Shown piece after piece: positions 11,271-23,690 of a stretch of DNA of 64,000 nucleotides (position 1 is the first letter of the stretch; each line of letters starts with the position of its first letter). The stretch is from positions 2,983,501 to 3,047,500 of the forward strand of contig JAJEKV010000091.1 in the NCBI GenBank assembly GCA_021234155.1, read 5' to 3'. The position numbers were made by a program, and so were the translations under genes. Origin of the DNA: Isoetes taiwanensis. Lineage: Eukaryota; Streptophyta; Lycopodiopsida; Isoetales; Isoetaceae. The notes under the pieces were generated by a model. It ran no database searches. It saw only the letters and a program-made list of their open reading frames with translations, and had not been told where the DNA came from.

Positions 11271-13700
11271 TACAGATTTCTCACAAATCAACTTCTGGAC
11301 CGGGTCAATTTTTGGTCAATGGCCCTGATGTTGAGCTCGATTTTGCCAAATGCTAAACAATGATCTTCTATGGTAGAAACTAATTCCCACACCTAGGGTA
11401 TGCCCCGTAGGTCACGCGGCATATGCTCACTTGGTTCAAACAAAGCTTAAATTTTTGTTGTAACATGCATTGCCAGAGTTTCAATGGCAATGTCTCAGAA
11501 TGCCTTTGCACTCTAATTGTCAATCCCCTTTCTTTTGTTTTTCCGCTCTTAATACTCACCACCGATGCTTCTAATAGTTGCTTGATGCTAGAAATGCCTA
11601 CAAACCAATGATGATTCAAGAAAAGATCTATTTTTAGTCTTTTTTCAAAGGACATATGTTCTCGCAGGTCGCTTCAATTTTATCTCCTAACAATGACTTA
11701 AACAAACACTAGTTGTATTCTCGCTCAATTCCTTTATGCTCAATTGTAAATGACAATGCAGAGTAAAATGAGTTCAATCATAGTTTCACCACGCTTTTTC
11801 CCAAATTCGATTTTCATTAAGTCAAAACAAAGAATTCACAACACAAGGTATTCAAGAATGTCCGACTAGATCACCCAAGAATAACTCAATCAAAATAAAC
11901 TTCAAGTTTCAAAAGATTCAAGGATATTTCATCATATATGCCTCGATTTTGATTTCCGGCTGTGAGGATCTTCTCAAGCTCAGAGACGCCACGACTTCAC
12001 GTTCCCGGTCTTCAAACCGCTTTATGGCCCTCAAAAATTTCAAGAGAACAAACCCTTTTAAAAATCCCCGTTTCCCACGGATCTTGGCAAATTCGCAATC
12101 AAGGCTACGGTTTTGGTTTAATTAAACTGTTCTTTAGGTGGAGTAGGACAAAACCGCCAACGTGATGCAATGATTACTTCATTTGGCTCAACGTAATGGA
12201 GGTTTCTTGGCAAGTTCAAATTTTAGGGTTCACCGATATATCCCACGTGCCGAGATCAAAAAGTCGACTGTGTGATATATAGCTCGATCTAGGTGGACTC
12301 GTGAATTGACGGTCTTGCCCACGTGGGATCCGGAGATTTCCACCGCCCCCACACGCCCGGGTGAGCCACGTGGAGGGTGCGGATAGGCTGGAAAGGAATC
12401 TAGGTCATGGGGGGTAGAATAGGAAATTTTTTGTATTTTTTGGCAAGGGGCACGGTTCCCAAGAAATGAAATTTGAAGGTCTATATAGGGTTTTTTGAGA
12501 TTCTTTTGCCAAGTGTGGCATATTTTCATGGGAGTTTCAAGATGGCAAGGCCAAATTTTGGAAAAATAATACTTTGATTTTTTTGTTCAAAAAAGGGATG
12601 AATCAATGATGACTGGGCAAAGTCAATGGTGATGTGTGTTGGTCAAACAAGGCATTTTGCCTGGATGGAATTTCAAGATTTCAAATGCCCCTTGATATTT
12701 TGATGATGAGGTGGCAATAGGTGAAAATGTAGTAGAAAGGAAAAAAAAAAAAAAAATAGGTCAACTAGGGTAAACAAGGCTAGTAGGTTCACTTCCCAAG
12801 GTAATTTGATCATTAGGTTGACCAATTTTTGAGTTTGGTCAAAACTTGCCTAGTCATCATTTGATGATGTGGAGTGATGTGATGATGTGGAAATTTGGTG
12901 CTTAGGTGGCAACATGATGAATGAGACATGAAAGTGGCAAATGACGAGTGGACCAAAGTAGCTTTGGAGGTGATGACATGTATATCTAGTCATCATGCCA
13001 TGTCACTTAGAGATGGTGACTAGGCATTTTTGTGCTTTTTTGTGTTTTTTGTGCTTAGCACATATGTTTTTTTGCTTTAGCTAATGAATGAGACATGAAA
13101 GTGGCAAATGACGAGTGGACCAAAGTAGCTTTGGAGGTGATGACATGTATATCTAGTCATCATGCCATGTCACTTAGAGATGGTGACTAGGCATTTTTGT
13201 GCTTTTTTGTGTTTTTTGTGCTTAGCACATATGTTTTTTGCTTTAGCTACTTGGTATGAAGTGTGTGATAATGGAATGGCAAGGCATGAGATGAAAATGA
13301 TGATATAGAGCTTGATGCTAGGCAACTTTTAGGTTTGACAACTTTCTTGGAAAATGTGCCCTAGGTAATGGTAGGTCAACTATGAAACAAATGGCTACAT
13401 ATGAAATACATGATGGTATAGGATGTGAAAAGGCAAGGAAGGTGAAAAAATAGGATAAAGGATGATGGTATGATGGAACAAAAGGCAAATAGAGAGTCAT
13501 CACAACATGAGAAAGATAAATACCATATCATAGCTTGCCATCTTCATAGGGGTCTTCCAAACTTCACAAGTGCCTTCAGAGCTAGAGAATGCATTCAATC
13601 CTTGGAGTTTGAGTTGTGAACTTGTGTCTTGACTTAAAGTCATCCTTTGGGTTCTTCATCAAAGATCTTTGGTCTTCAAATCTTTTGGTTTTGGGTATTC
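11270..13700 (-). repeat. Diverged relative of the element B LTR
   Basis: Several blocks match the 29.37-31.5 kb LTR-like region in order and orientation: GTCAATTTTTGGTCAAT near 11,308 and 29,419; GATATATCCCACG near 12,235 and 30,367; TTTCCACCGCCCCCACAC near 12,338 and 30,470; GATGTGG-rich sequence at 12.8 and 30.8 kb; and TAGGGGTCTTC near 13,546 and 31,408. It is therefore another copy of that LTR-type region without a recognisable coding interior. Boundaries are not resolved. Confidence 0.5.
12917..13249. repeat. Perfect-looking tandem duplication, 167-bp unit
   Basis: The unit starting ATGAATGAGACATG at 12,917 is repeated from 13,084 almost without change; the main difference is one T in a T-run. 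The near identity implies a recent duplication inside the LTR-like block. Confidence 0.9.
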
Positions 13701-15180
13701 TTGGTCTTCAAATCTTTGCCTCGTGATATTGCTCAGAGTTTGTATATGTTGCTCGCTATAGCCGTGCAACAACCGTGGAAGAAACGGCCCAAGGCTGGAA
13801 TGAAGATCGGGAGGGTGGTGGGTCTAAATACAAAATATGCATCCCTTTATTTGAAATCTGAAACAAATAGCAGCAAATAGCGACCAAGACTGCATTAGAA
13901 ACAAAATAATAGACTAAGAAGGCGTGAAGAGGCAAAACTTACACAATTTGCATTACAATGAAACCCTGGGCGACCAAAGACTCCCATTCGGATTTTCTCT
14001 CAATTGGATACTATCAACAAGCAAAGACAAATCGTGCCAAGCAAACTGCCTAATCAAGGGATGAAAATTCGATTTGGGACCTTGAAACATCAATACTGAA
14101 GCCAAAATAAGCTCAATAGCGTAACTTACGGAGGTTTTTTGCGGTGGGTCTCCCGCTTTGGGTTGTAAGTCGGCAGACAGAGATTTGGAACAACCGCAAC
14201 AAAGGTTTAACAATTTGGTTTGTCATGCCTTTTTTTAAGGGGCACTACCGGAGAAGATTATGGCGCACGGCCGCGCCTCGCATGTAAATAGGAAGGGCTT
14301 AATTTGTGAAAAAAACGGTAAATCAAAGGGATGAAATTAAAATAAAAAATTCAACGGCCGAGATTGCGCACAAACTATCCTAAAACGCCATTATTATTAT
14401 ATATAGATATAGATATAGATTACAAGGAAGACATCGATCCACATAATGATTGCTATTCTGTGTCTATGATTTTGTTCAGGAAAAAAAGTAGTGGCTAAAC
14501 TTAGCTAAATGATGAAATTTTAGCCTTGTTGGAAAAAACGTCGGCTAAACTATAGCCCTCAATGGGTCCAAAAAAAGGAAATATTAGCCAGGTCTATTTC
14601 GTGCCCCACCCCCATTTCATGCGACTTTTAGCTAATTGTAAGAAAGTATGTGTGCCAAAATTGGTAAGTTTATCCAAAACCTAGAAGCATTCACGCCAAA
14701 TTGGCATACTTAGCGAATTATTCTATATCTACTATGGCCAGTTAATATTAGGTCTTGAATCAGTGCAACATAGCCAAATGATAAAAGATTCTTCCTTTTT
14801 TTTTTAAGTTTAGCCAAATGTAAGAAGGTACAGATGGAAAATTTTGAAAAGTTTAGCTAAAAGTTAAAAGCGTTTACCTCCGCTTTTGGCATACTTTAGC
14901 CAAGTCTGTTTCACCACTTTGGACATAAAAGTTTCTTATTTTTTTTCCCTAAATCTGTTGCAAGAGTTGACATAGTATTGCATCTAATGCTTAGAGGCAA
15001 ACATCATAGGATATGTAATAATTTAATCCTTTTGCACTAGAACGCATTTAAACAAACTATTATATAATAGTATATTCCTTGTGTGGACATTAAACATGTA
15101 TCTACACATGCATATATATCATATCATAATCATATATATAATATACCAGTGTTTGTACTATGTAGGGCCTGTATGAAGTT
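13700..15180. other. Noncoding DNA between repeat blocks
   Basis: Contains repeat-like sequence to about 14,290, an (ATAGAT) run near 14,400-14,420 that may mark the end of the block starting near 7,740, then AT-rich DNA. No gene recognised. Confidence 0.4.
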
Positions 15181-15239
15181 GAATGTACATGTTTTGAGGA
15201 TTGTAGCCAGTCAATTGTATGAGCCAATATCGCTAAGAT

Positions 15240-16510
15240 TCGTGATATATGGGATCATCTCTCCAAGCCTCACTTCAAGCCAAAAAAGGAGATTCAAGGA
15301 CAAGTGCAGACAATTCAAGTTGATAGACAATGTCTTGTGCAAAGTCAACCGAGATGGAATCTTGTTGAGATGTGTAAATGAAGATGAGTCTGCCCTAATT
15401 ATCGTGGAAATGCATAAAGGAATGGTGGAGGACATTTTGCTGGGGATACTACAAAGAAAAAGATTCTCGTGTCCGGATATTACCGGCCCTCGCTTTTAGA
15501 GATTGCTATGAGATTATAAAGACTTGCCATCAATGCCGATTTTTAGCAAAAAGAATTTTATTACAACCGCCTTGAATCCTATCATATCTCCGGACCTTTT
15601 CAGATTTGGGGTCGATTATATTGGCCCCATTAATCCTTTTTCCGCAGTCAACATCAACATATCATTGTGGTCACAGATTATTTTACCAAGTGGGCGTAAG
15701 CCATACCTTTGAGGCAAGGCTAATGCCTTCACAACCGCAAGGTTTTTACATGAATATGTTTGTGCTAGGTTTGGTATTCTCTCCATTTTGCATTCTCGAT
15801 AGGGGTACACCTTTTGTTAATGAAGTCATTGCTAACGCTTGAGCATTTTGAAGGTCAAGCATACCAAAAGCTCTTCATCACTGCCCCTGGTATGGACAAG
15901 TCGGGGCCACTAACAAGGTGTTAAAAAATATTCTGCAGAAGACAGTTGAGGTCAACAAGAAGGATTGGCATGTCAAAATAGTGGATGCACTTTGGGCTTA
16001 TAGAGTCACTATCAAAACAGCTACAAATCACACACTTTCAATTTGGTTTATGGCATAGAGGCAGTTTTACCAAGAGAACTCTCGAGTTGCCTTCTTTGAG
16101 ATTGGCTCATAAATTATGTTTACCTTTTGAACATGCTTTGCAAGAAAGATTGGATGCCTTGCTACATCTAGATGAATATAGAATGGAAGCTGAGAATACT
16201 AATTTGCTGAAAAAGGCTAAAGATCCGGGCTTGCATTCAAAGCCGCATTATAGAGTATGTGGTACCTTTAGGAAGGGAGAGCTTGTCCTTAAGTGGAATA
16301 AGTCAAAGGAAGACTCACCGGCAAATTTGATAATATTTGGGAAGGACCCTTTGTAGTGCTAGAATCTATGTGTACCAACTCTTATTGGCTACAAGAGGTT
16401 GCCCCTGAATGTGTTACCAAATCCTATCAATATCCTCAAGATTTGAAAAGGTATTGGGACCAAAAGATGCTTGCTTGTCCCAACACGCTTAGAAAGTTCA
16501 AAGATCTATA
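15240..16510 (+). pseudogene. Ty3/gypsy integrase, decayed (element C)
   Basis: This stretch is a close relative of the integrase of element A at 39.6-40.9 kb. It begins with the YGIISPSLTSSQ segment and the zinc-binding region, continues through the catalytic core (DYIGPI, a damaged SDRGTPF region) and ends with the GELVLKWNK C-terminal segment. The frame is broken many times. Several breaks fall where element A has CAG or CTG and this copy has CG, CCG or CTCG, so part of the damage may be base-calling error. No gag, protease or RT lies upstream, so element C is 5'-truncated here. The LTR that follows at 17,207 is its 3' LTR. Confidence 0.85.
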
Positions 16511-16654
16511 GTAGGTTTAGAATAGTTAGATCCATTTGACTTTTGAGCACATTACTTTGATAAGTTAGTTTTATGTTTGTAGGTTAACACTGTGAGGACA
16601 AAAGATAAGTGATCCTAAGAAGGGAATGATTACTAATGTTTTACCAAGTGCCAT

Positions 16655-16975
16655 ATGCAGGAGCATCTTTTTTCCATCTCTATTCACCTGCCATAAGTGG
16701 TCCTGCTACCCATTTAGACTTCTTACTCTTGTTTTCATCCCCCAAAAAAAGCACTCGTGACTTCATCTTCACCACCATAGCAGAGTTGCAAGGATTTGTG
16801 ACTAACTAGTTTGTGTGTTTCCATGACAGTGCATCCTTTCTCCATTTTATTCATCCATCATAAGTAGTCCCGCTATCCATTTAAACTCTTTATCCTTGTT
16901 TTCATTCCCAAAGAAAGCACTCTGCAATTCAGCTTCACCACCATAGCAGAGTTGCAGTTTTTAAAAGATCAAGGA
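16655..16975 (+). repeat. Two-copy tandem repeat in the element 3' region
   Basis: A unit of about 170 bp beginning near GGAGCATC/GTGCATCC and ending in CACCACCATAGCAGAGTTGCA occurs twice. The same two-copy arrangement is found after the integrase of element A at about 41,025-41,330, so it is a family feature of the 3' untranslated region. Confidence 0.7.
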
Positions 16976-18135
16976 GACATACATTACCTCATTCTCATAC
17001 ACTCCATACACTCCATCCCCATCACCACCCTATCATATTCACACTCATTCTCACCTTTTTCACTCATCATACTCCATTCACATCATCCTATCACCATATT
17101 CACACTTATTCCATCAACACATTTGTAATGGGTTGAAGACCCTCCATGTATTCACTTTTGGCATTATCTGGCTGAGGGGACCAGCCATTTTCTTGTTTTG
17201 GCGAGATGTTGCCCCCAAAGGGCAACATGCTAATTGTGGTCTATGCATTTAAACTAGGTTAAGTCACTTTGGAAGACTAGGTCAAAGTTTGGAAGAGCTT
17301 GGTAGTCAACATTGATGTGGAGGTCAAAGGGATGCTTACTAGGTCAACAAGTATTCAAGTTAAAAGTTCACAAGAGGTATTTTATTTGAGGTCAAATGCT
17401 TAGTCAAGAATATCCCCTAGAAGAATCTGGGTTATGAAGTTTGGAAGACATTTCTTTGAAGTTTGGAAGATAAAGAGCTTAGAAGACCCCTGTATACATG
17501 GCACCAAATCTTGCCTTCTTCTCTCACCCATTTCCATGCTTAAACCTTATTTCCATTTACCCCTTTGCTTAACCATTGAAGCCCACATTTTCATGGCCAT
17601 AAAATACCATCATTGACTTCATCATTATTCCTTCTTCTTGCCAAAATCCCTAACCCCATTTTTTATCCTTACCATTGCTTCATAGTTTTTCCATTTCCCC
17701 ATGGTTCATTTTCCCCATTTCCTATGAGCTCTCATGCCTACACGTGTTCCTATGGTATATTCCTACCCTAAGGCCTAAAGATGCCCTAAGAATATTCTAT
17801 GATTCCCTCCTAAGAGTGTGAGATACCCATGGTCTTAAAAGGCTTCAAAGATCCCTTGATTATTTTTAGAAAGGTCTTCAAAACCATGCTCGAGAAATTC
17901 TAAATACCAAAATATGGCATATTCTGGGGATACACCTCCAAAAATACGGAATCGTATCGCGCCATTTTCACAAAAAATACGGCCGAGAACCCTAAAATTG
18001 TGTTTCTAGCTCGAATCATGCCGGATTTGGCTCCATTGATCTCAAAACCTATCTATTCTCACCTTCCCGCCCTCTAGGAATCAAATGAACCCATAAATCA
18101 AGGCTAAGATTAAGAAATCATTTGAAAACTAAGCT

Positions 18136-19586
18136 AATATGTAGCATAATAACAAGGGGTTTTCTTTGTGTTTTTGTACGCTTTTCACTAAGGTTTTCCT
18201 ATGATTTCGTGGATGTATTCAAATGGATGTACTAATGCGCACATCTAGAGAGCACCATTTCTGAGCCATTGATTTTAGCCTTTTTTTTCCAATGGTCAAC
18301 AACCAATGGCTCACAACAAAAGCCTTTTTTTTTTTTGTGCGTGTGGTGCATAATGGTCAACAACCAATGGCTCACAACAAAAGCCCTCTTTTTGTGTGTG
18401 TGGTGTATAATGGGCACATGAAGGGCTTGAAGGGCATGCAACCAATGGCTCACAACAAAAGCCCTCTTTTTGTGTGTGGTGCATAATGGGCACATGAAGG
18501 GCTTGAAGGGCGCATGTAGTGCGTTTCACTTGGCAACACATTTCTTATCATAACTTTTGATCTAGAGCTCTGTTTGAGATGATTTTTATTGCTTTTGGAA
18601 AGCTCTCTCCGAGATCTTTTGATAGTGTATGATATGGATATGTTTGGTTAAGTTATCTATGCTAAAACAGCAATTCTTCGGCCGGGTTTGGCACGCTTTC
18701 ACATCCTACCGGTGATTAATACGGGATTGCGCTTATTGGATATTGTTTTATGGCTCATTCGAATGAAGCTTGCAAAAAATTACCATGCATTTTAGATTTT
18801 GAGGCAGTTATTAAGCAAATTCCAAGGCTTCTAGATCCTTGTGCTAACAAGCGTAAAAGTTTCCCACTTTGGTTTCTTACCACAAGAATCCATGGAGGCC
18901 AAAGGCTGCCGTTAAATTCCAGGTTGAAAAATATTTGTGTATGGGTGTTGCAAACTTTATGACTTTTAATAATGGGATCAATCTGCTCTATCTTTATGGT
19001 AACTTTTACTTATGTTCTATTTGTTTTATTGTGATGAAATTCAAAAGCTACTGTGTGATGAAAGCCTCAAATGAATTCTAGTTTCTTTCTCGGGTTTGAA
19101 TTCTAAAATTTTTGTCATTAACTTTGGGGGGATGGCGCCCCTAAGGCCCCGAAGGGGCCAAAATTTTTTTTTTGCAACACAAACCATTAACATCCAACAT
19201 ATAAAAATTAAATCCCCCAAATACATAACAACCAACACATAACAACCATTGACATTAACAACCAACACATAACTACCATTGACATTAATTAACACAACCA
19301 TTAGGTCCAACACATTTAAATTAAAATCCCCCTTAAATCCCCTTTGGTTTGGGTGCATATTCATAGGGGGGGTGACGTAGGGCAGCGAGAGCCCTCATAA
19401 TTGTATTTTGCATGTAAGAAATCAACATCATATAGTATTCCACTTGAAATCTTATAGTATTTTGCGAATCTTGTTATACAGTATAGCAAATTTTGTACTT
19501 GCATACCCCACAAACGAGGAACTTTACGTACGGTGTAGATTAAGGAATAAGGGGTGAATATGCCTATCCAACAGCTCTCGTTGCCC
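18136..19586. mobile_element. Insertion X, copy 1
   Basis: It starts AATATGTAGCATAATAAC, the same left end as copy 2 at 22,434, and both share TACTAATGCG and ACATCTAGAG about 90 bp in. A second shared block (19,080-19,390; copy 2 24,720-24,885) contains a GGCCCC/GGGGCC palindrome and ends GGGCAGCGAGAG. After that the terminal segment of copy 2 appears inverted here (about 19,440-19,586). No coding sequence; family unknown. It sits inside the LTR of element C. Confidence 0.65.
18290..18515. repeat. Tandem repeat inside X copy 1
   Basis: Three copies of a unit containing CAACCAATGGCTCACAACAA and AAAGCC, followed by T-rich and GTGTGTGG stretches. Two later copies add GGGCACATGAAGGGCTTGAA. Overlapping short open frames here are repeat artefacts. 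Confidence 0.85.
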
Positions 19587-20510
19587 GGAAGCGCCCAAAT
19601 CTGACACTGATCAATGCTAAGCATGACCTGAAGGATTCTTGAAGTCTCTGAGTACTCCTCGAATCCAGAGAGATTTGATTGATTCTATCTTCTAAAAGTT
19701 ATTTTATGACCTGAGATTGATATTTTCCAGCATTTGAAGTGTTGAAGTACTATTATTCATTACTATTGTGATTGATTTACCTCCATATCAATGAAAATTT
19801 GATGCCAAGTTGAAGAAATTCCTTCTGATATGATCCTTAACAATTTTGTCTTTCAAAAAATCCTACAGAAAATTCCCCTATGCTTTTAATTGCTTTTGGT
19901 TCAGTTGCCATCAATCCCTGAGACATCTGAGACCCATATGCTTTGAGAAAACCAAAAAATACCATTTACAACTCAAGTTAGAAAAATTTGCATTCTGTTT
20001 TTTTATCGTTTTGATCAGATTTTGCAAACCGAATGCAAAAATACCTATGAGCATCCAAATGAAGATCTGACCTCATGCCCCCACTTCCTGCTACCCTTGT
20101 GATATATTGGCTTTGAAAATTCTCAAAAAAGTGGTCAGAATCTCTAGATTCATTTTCCTGATCACTGTTTTCCAGTTTGACTGCTATTGACCAATTTTTT
20201 ACTCCACTTTAGGCTTGAATATCTCTCAGGATTATGATCTGACTTGGTCAGGGATTTCACCATTGGATTCCTACAACTTTTTTGTGTCAGTCTAAAGCAT
20301 CTGACCCAAAAATCCAATCCATTATCGACTGCTGTACCAATTTGAGTCAAGGTTCCATTTTCTAGAAATGGGAAAGGTATGAAACTTTGAGTTTTTGGAT
20401 TCTTTACTAGATTTATCTTGCATAGACTGATCACCTTAAGTGATCTGGAGGTCCTAACCCCAACTTGGGTCCCCACTCAAGTTGGCTCATTGTGGTTGAC
20501 CTTTGAAGCC

Positions 20511-21553
20511 AAGTGAAGTATAGGACTTTGAATGATGTAGAGGTGGTGTGGTGAGCTCATGGCATGTAAATGACTTTTGAAAGTGTAGTTTTGACTAGAA
20601 AAAATGTTCAAGGCCAAATTTGGCTTGGAAATGAGTTGTTGGCATGGAAATCAAGATCTCATGGGTATTCAGATCAAAGTATGAGGATTAGTCTTCAAAA
20701 CATGTCTTGTTCTTCCATCTTCGCCATAACATGGCAGCATTATGCCAAACTAAAAAGAATAGGTCGGTCCACTTGACCCTTTACTTGTTGCTTGAAAATC
20801 ATGGTAAGACTCCGGCCCTAGTTGCCAATGTGAGAATGTGCTTGGCAACTTGATGAACCCGCAAGTGGATTTGGAAGAAACAAAGATAGTGATGATGTTC
20901 AAGTATGCTATGAATGTGAACATGGAGGTGTTTTTTTCGTGTGAACCGCATGAGACAATTTGTGATGCTAGCTTGCAAATTTCATGGAAATGTGAAGAGT
21001 TCTCAAGTGTAACAAGGTCAACTCTTGAGCAGATGAGTGTGAAATGAAGATATTAGGATGCACCCGCATGTGAAATAAAATCTGTTAGCTCAAATGAGTT
21101 CTTTGTTGTGGTGAGAATGGCAAAAGAACTTTGGGTGATGAAGTGTAGTGCAATGAGTGGAGGATGAGATGTATGGTCGTGAAATTCGGGGATGTTCCCG
21201 CTTGGAATCCATGGTTAGCACTTGATTTTGTCCTCAACTTGATCAGGATCTGTATAGATTTTGCTCGTACAACACTGGAATGAACTTGAAAGATTAATTA
21301 GTCCAAAGTTTATAAGCAAAACTCAACAATTAGAATTGACTAAGTATTTTTTGCTTTTTCTCTGTTCCCCCTTTTTTTGTGTTTTCCTTTTTATTCTACT
21401 TCTACTTCTTTATAAGGTACCTTAACTAAACCTACCTACAAATTCTTAAATGCTTTTAACTGAACAAACTCAGGGCAACATGCTGTTGCCAATACCTTTT
21501 TAAATGAAGAATGTTGATAGGATTCAACAATTCTCTGCCATCAGAAACGTCTC
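20511..21553 (-). other. 3' end region of element B, truncated LTR piece and noncoding DNA
   Basis: From 20,511 to about 20,685 the sequence matches 31,211-31,375, and 20,685-20,760 matches about 31,522-31,595, with a stretch of about 150 bp present only in the right-hand copy. This is likely what remains of the left LTR side of the minus-strand element B plus adjoining sequence. From 20,770 to 21,553 nothing is recognised except a short GGCAACATGCTGTTGCC palindrome near 21,473. Confidence 0.4.
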
Positions 21554-22433
21554 TCAACCAGTAAGAATTCTTACCTCAAAGGGCCCTTCCCAAAGATTTT
21601 CAAACTTGGAAGCTATTTCCTCCCTTGCTTTGTTCCACTTCAACACCAATTCACCGTTTCCAATTCCTTGTAGTTTATGAGTCGCTTTGAAGGCTGCAAT
21701 ATCTTTGGCCTTTTTCATCATGACAGCATTTTCTGCCTCATATCTGTGCTCTTCAAGCTGCACCAATCTCACAAATCTTTCCTTTAGTGCCTCATCCATT
21801 TCTAAATTAATTTGGTAAACCAGCCTAAGGGAGGGAAGTTCCAATTCAATGGGCACCACTGACTCTATGCCATAGACCAAGCTAAAAGGAGTATGCCTTG
21901 TGGATGCTTTGATGGTAGTCCTATATGCCCAAAGTGCATCATGGAGCTTTAAGTGCCAATCTTTCTTTGATATGCCGATGGTTTTCTTTAGAATTGACTT
22001 GAGAACCGTGTTAGTTGACTCGCTGACCATTTCCTTGAGGACAAGAAGATGAGCTTTTAGTGTGTTTGACCTTCGAGTGGCTAGCAAGAGTGTGATTGTG
22101 TGATTGATAAACTGGCTTCCCCTGTCAGAGATGATTTTGAAGGGAATTCCAAACCTGGCACAAATGTTCTCATGAGGAATCTGGCAGTGGTATGGCATTT
22201 GCTTCTCTCAAAGGAATTGCCTCAGCCCATTTGGTGAAATAACCTGTGGCCACAAGTATGAATTGATGTTGAGCTGAAGAGGGTGGATCTATTGGGCCTA
22301 TGAAGTCTAACCCCCATGTTTGAAAAGGTCCTGGTGATGTTATGGCTGTGAGAGGAGCTGGTTACAGAGCTTTCCTACCAAAGATCTGGCATTTATGACA
22401 ACATTTTATAGCATTATAACAATCTTTGAAAAG
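21554..22433 (-). pseudogene. Element B integrase, catalytic core and C-terminus
   Basis: Minus-strand Ty3/gypsy integrase. From 22,433 leftward it reads FKDCYNAIK, the CHKC half of the zinc-binding domain, then DFIGPI and YFTKWAEA, then after a break the 214-residue open segment at 21,554-22,198 with SDRGSQF, WAYRTTIKAS and the VLKWNK...WEGPF tail. The region that should carry the catalytic glutamate is damaged. No chromodomain is seen, unlike chromoviruses. The gene is cut at 22,434 by insertion X; the N-terminal part resumes at 25,015. Confidence 0.85.
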
Positions 22434-23263
22434 AATATGTAGCATAATAACAGGGGGTTGTTTTTGTATTTTTGTACATTTTTCCCTATGGTTTTTATAT
22501 GATTTGGTGGTCGTATTCTGCAAGGTGTACTAATGCGTACATCTAGAGTGCGCACTGTATTTTCACTTTCTAATTTCATATTTGTAATGGTTTAGACCCA
22601 TGTTTGTGCTATATGTTATGTTAATGGCCGAGATGGAGTCGTGAGTCCTTAATCAAGGGCTCACAATAAACACCCTATTTCCATAGCCCATGTAATTGTT
22701 TTTTAAAATCAAAAGCCAACATGCAGATGACGAGCTATGTATTCTAGGGTATTCTTTTGCTCTTCTAGCTTGCCGATCTTTTGCACTCGCCAACACAGAG
22801 CAACAAATACCCCCATGCATTTACAAGGGGAAACAAGAGTCACTTTGGTTTGTGGCCCGGTTCGATGATAAACCAGATGGCCCTTTTCTTTTTTTTGTTG
22901 CTTGGTCAGAGGGGTAAAAGCTTGGTAGGTCCGGTATGAGAGCATGGCCGCTGATATTGCAAGGGTAAATCTCGACTTCGCCGCCAGTTAGTGTTCGAAT
23001 GAATCTACACAGAGAAAATCGTGACTAAGTGGATATGGCTTCCCCCAAATTTTGTGTCCAGCAGACAACCTCGTAAGTCCTAGCTTCTCAAAACAAAGCC
23101 TTTAATTTGATTCTTGCTTTTCGCCGTAACATTTGTGCAATGCAAAGATGTCCGATATTATAAAATTGGATGAATTATTCTACTACGAGCCCGATTTCAT
23201 CTCCATCATAGCTCTTCTGCTTCAAATTCTTCTACCTCAAAATGTTGGCCTCTTTTGGGCAAA

Positions 23264-23343
23264 TGCAGGGCATCGGCTCCCATCAGTTTGATTTGGCTGG
23301 TAAAATGCAGGGCATCGGCTCCCATCAGTTTGATTTGGCTGGT
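23264..23343. repeat. Two-copy tandem repeat, 40-bp unit
   Basis: Unit beginning ATGCAGGGCATCGGCTCC and ending TTTGATTTGGCTGGTAA occurs twice in a row without change. Confidence 0.9.
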
Positions 23344-23440
23344 AATTTACTGGTAATTAATTTCTATTGCTTCCTAAACCCTACAGCCCCGCCCAGAGGC
23401 CTTATGGCACTTTCCAGCCTCATGATGGGGCTTCGAACTG

Positions 23441-23690
23441 AGAGCAAAACGTAAACCTGTGATGCAAGGGGCCAGGGATTTATGTACTGGCGTCAAATGA
23501 GAAGGCTTTTACATAAGTAGAAAGGATGCATTGCAGGCCATCAGAAAGAACATGCAACCTATTGAGAGCAAAATGTAAAACCCGTGATGCAAGGGGCCGT
23601 GGATTTATGTAATCGGCGCCAAATGAGAAGGCTTTTACATAAGTAGAAAGGATGCATTGCAAAGCCATCGAAAAGAACATGCAACCTATT
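23441..23690. repeat. Two-copy tandem repeat, 125-bp unit
   Basis: Units start at about 23,441 and 23,566. They agree closely except where unit 1 has CTG or CAG and unit 2 has CCG, TCG, CG or CGT. The pattern is discussed in the findings. Confidence 0.9.

Larger units (their letters stand above)
17207..20510 (+). mobile_element. 3' LTR of element C, split by insertion X
   Basis: The LTR starts TGTTGCCCCC at 17,207, right after TTTTGGCGAGA, the same internal sequence that ends element A's interior at about 41,364. Its two parts, 17,207-18,135 and about 19,587-20,510, match successive portions of the element A LTRs. Between them lies the 1.45 kb X insertion. The terminal TCAACA end is missing; at 20,511 the sequence switches to DNA shared with 31,211 onward. 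It lacks the LINE-tail insertion carried by both A LTRs. Confidence 0.75.

Noticed and set aside
18232-18541. Overlapping frames on both strands with repeated HTHKKRAFVVSHW-like segments
   Set aside because: They follow the tandem repeat inside insertion X; a repeat lacking stops gives frames on both strands.
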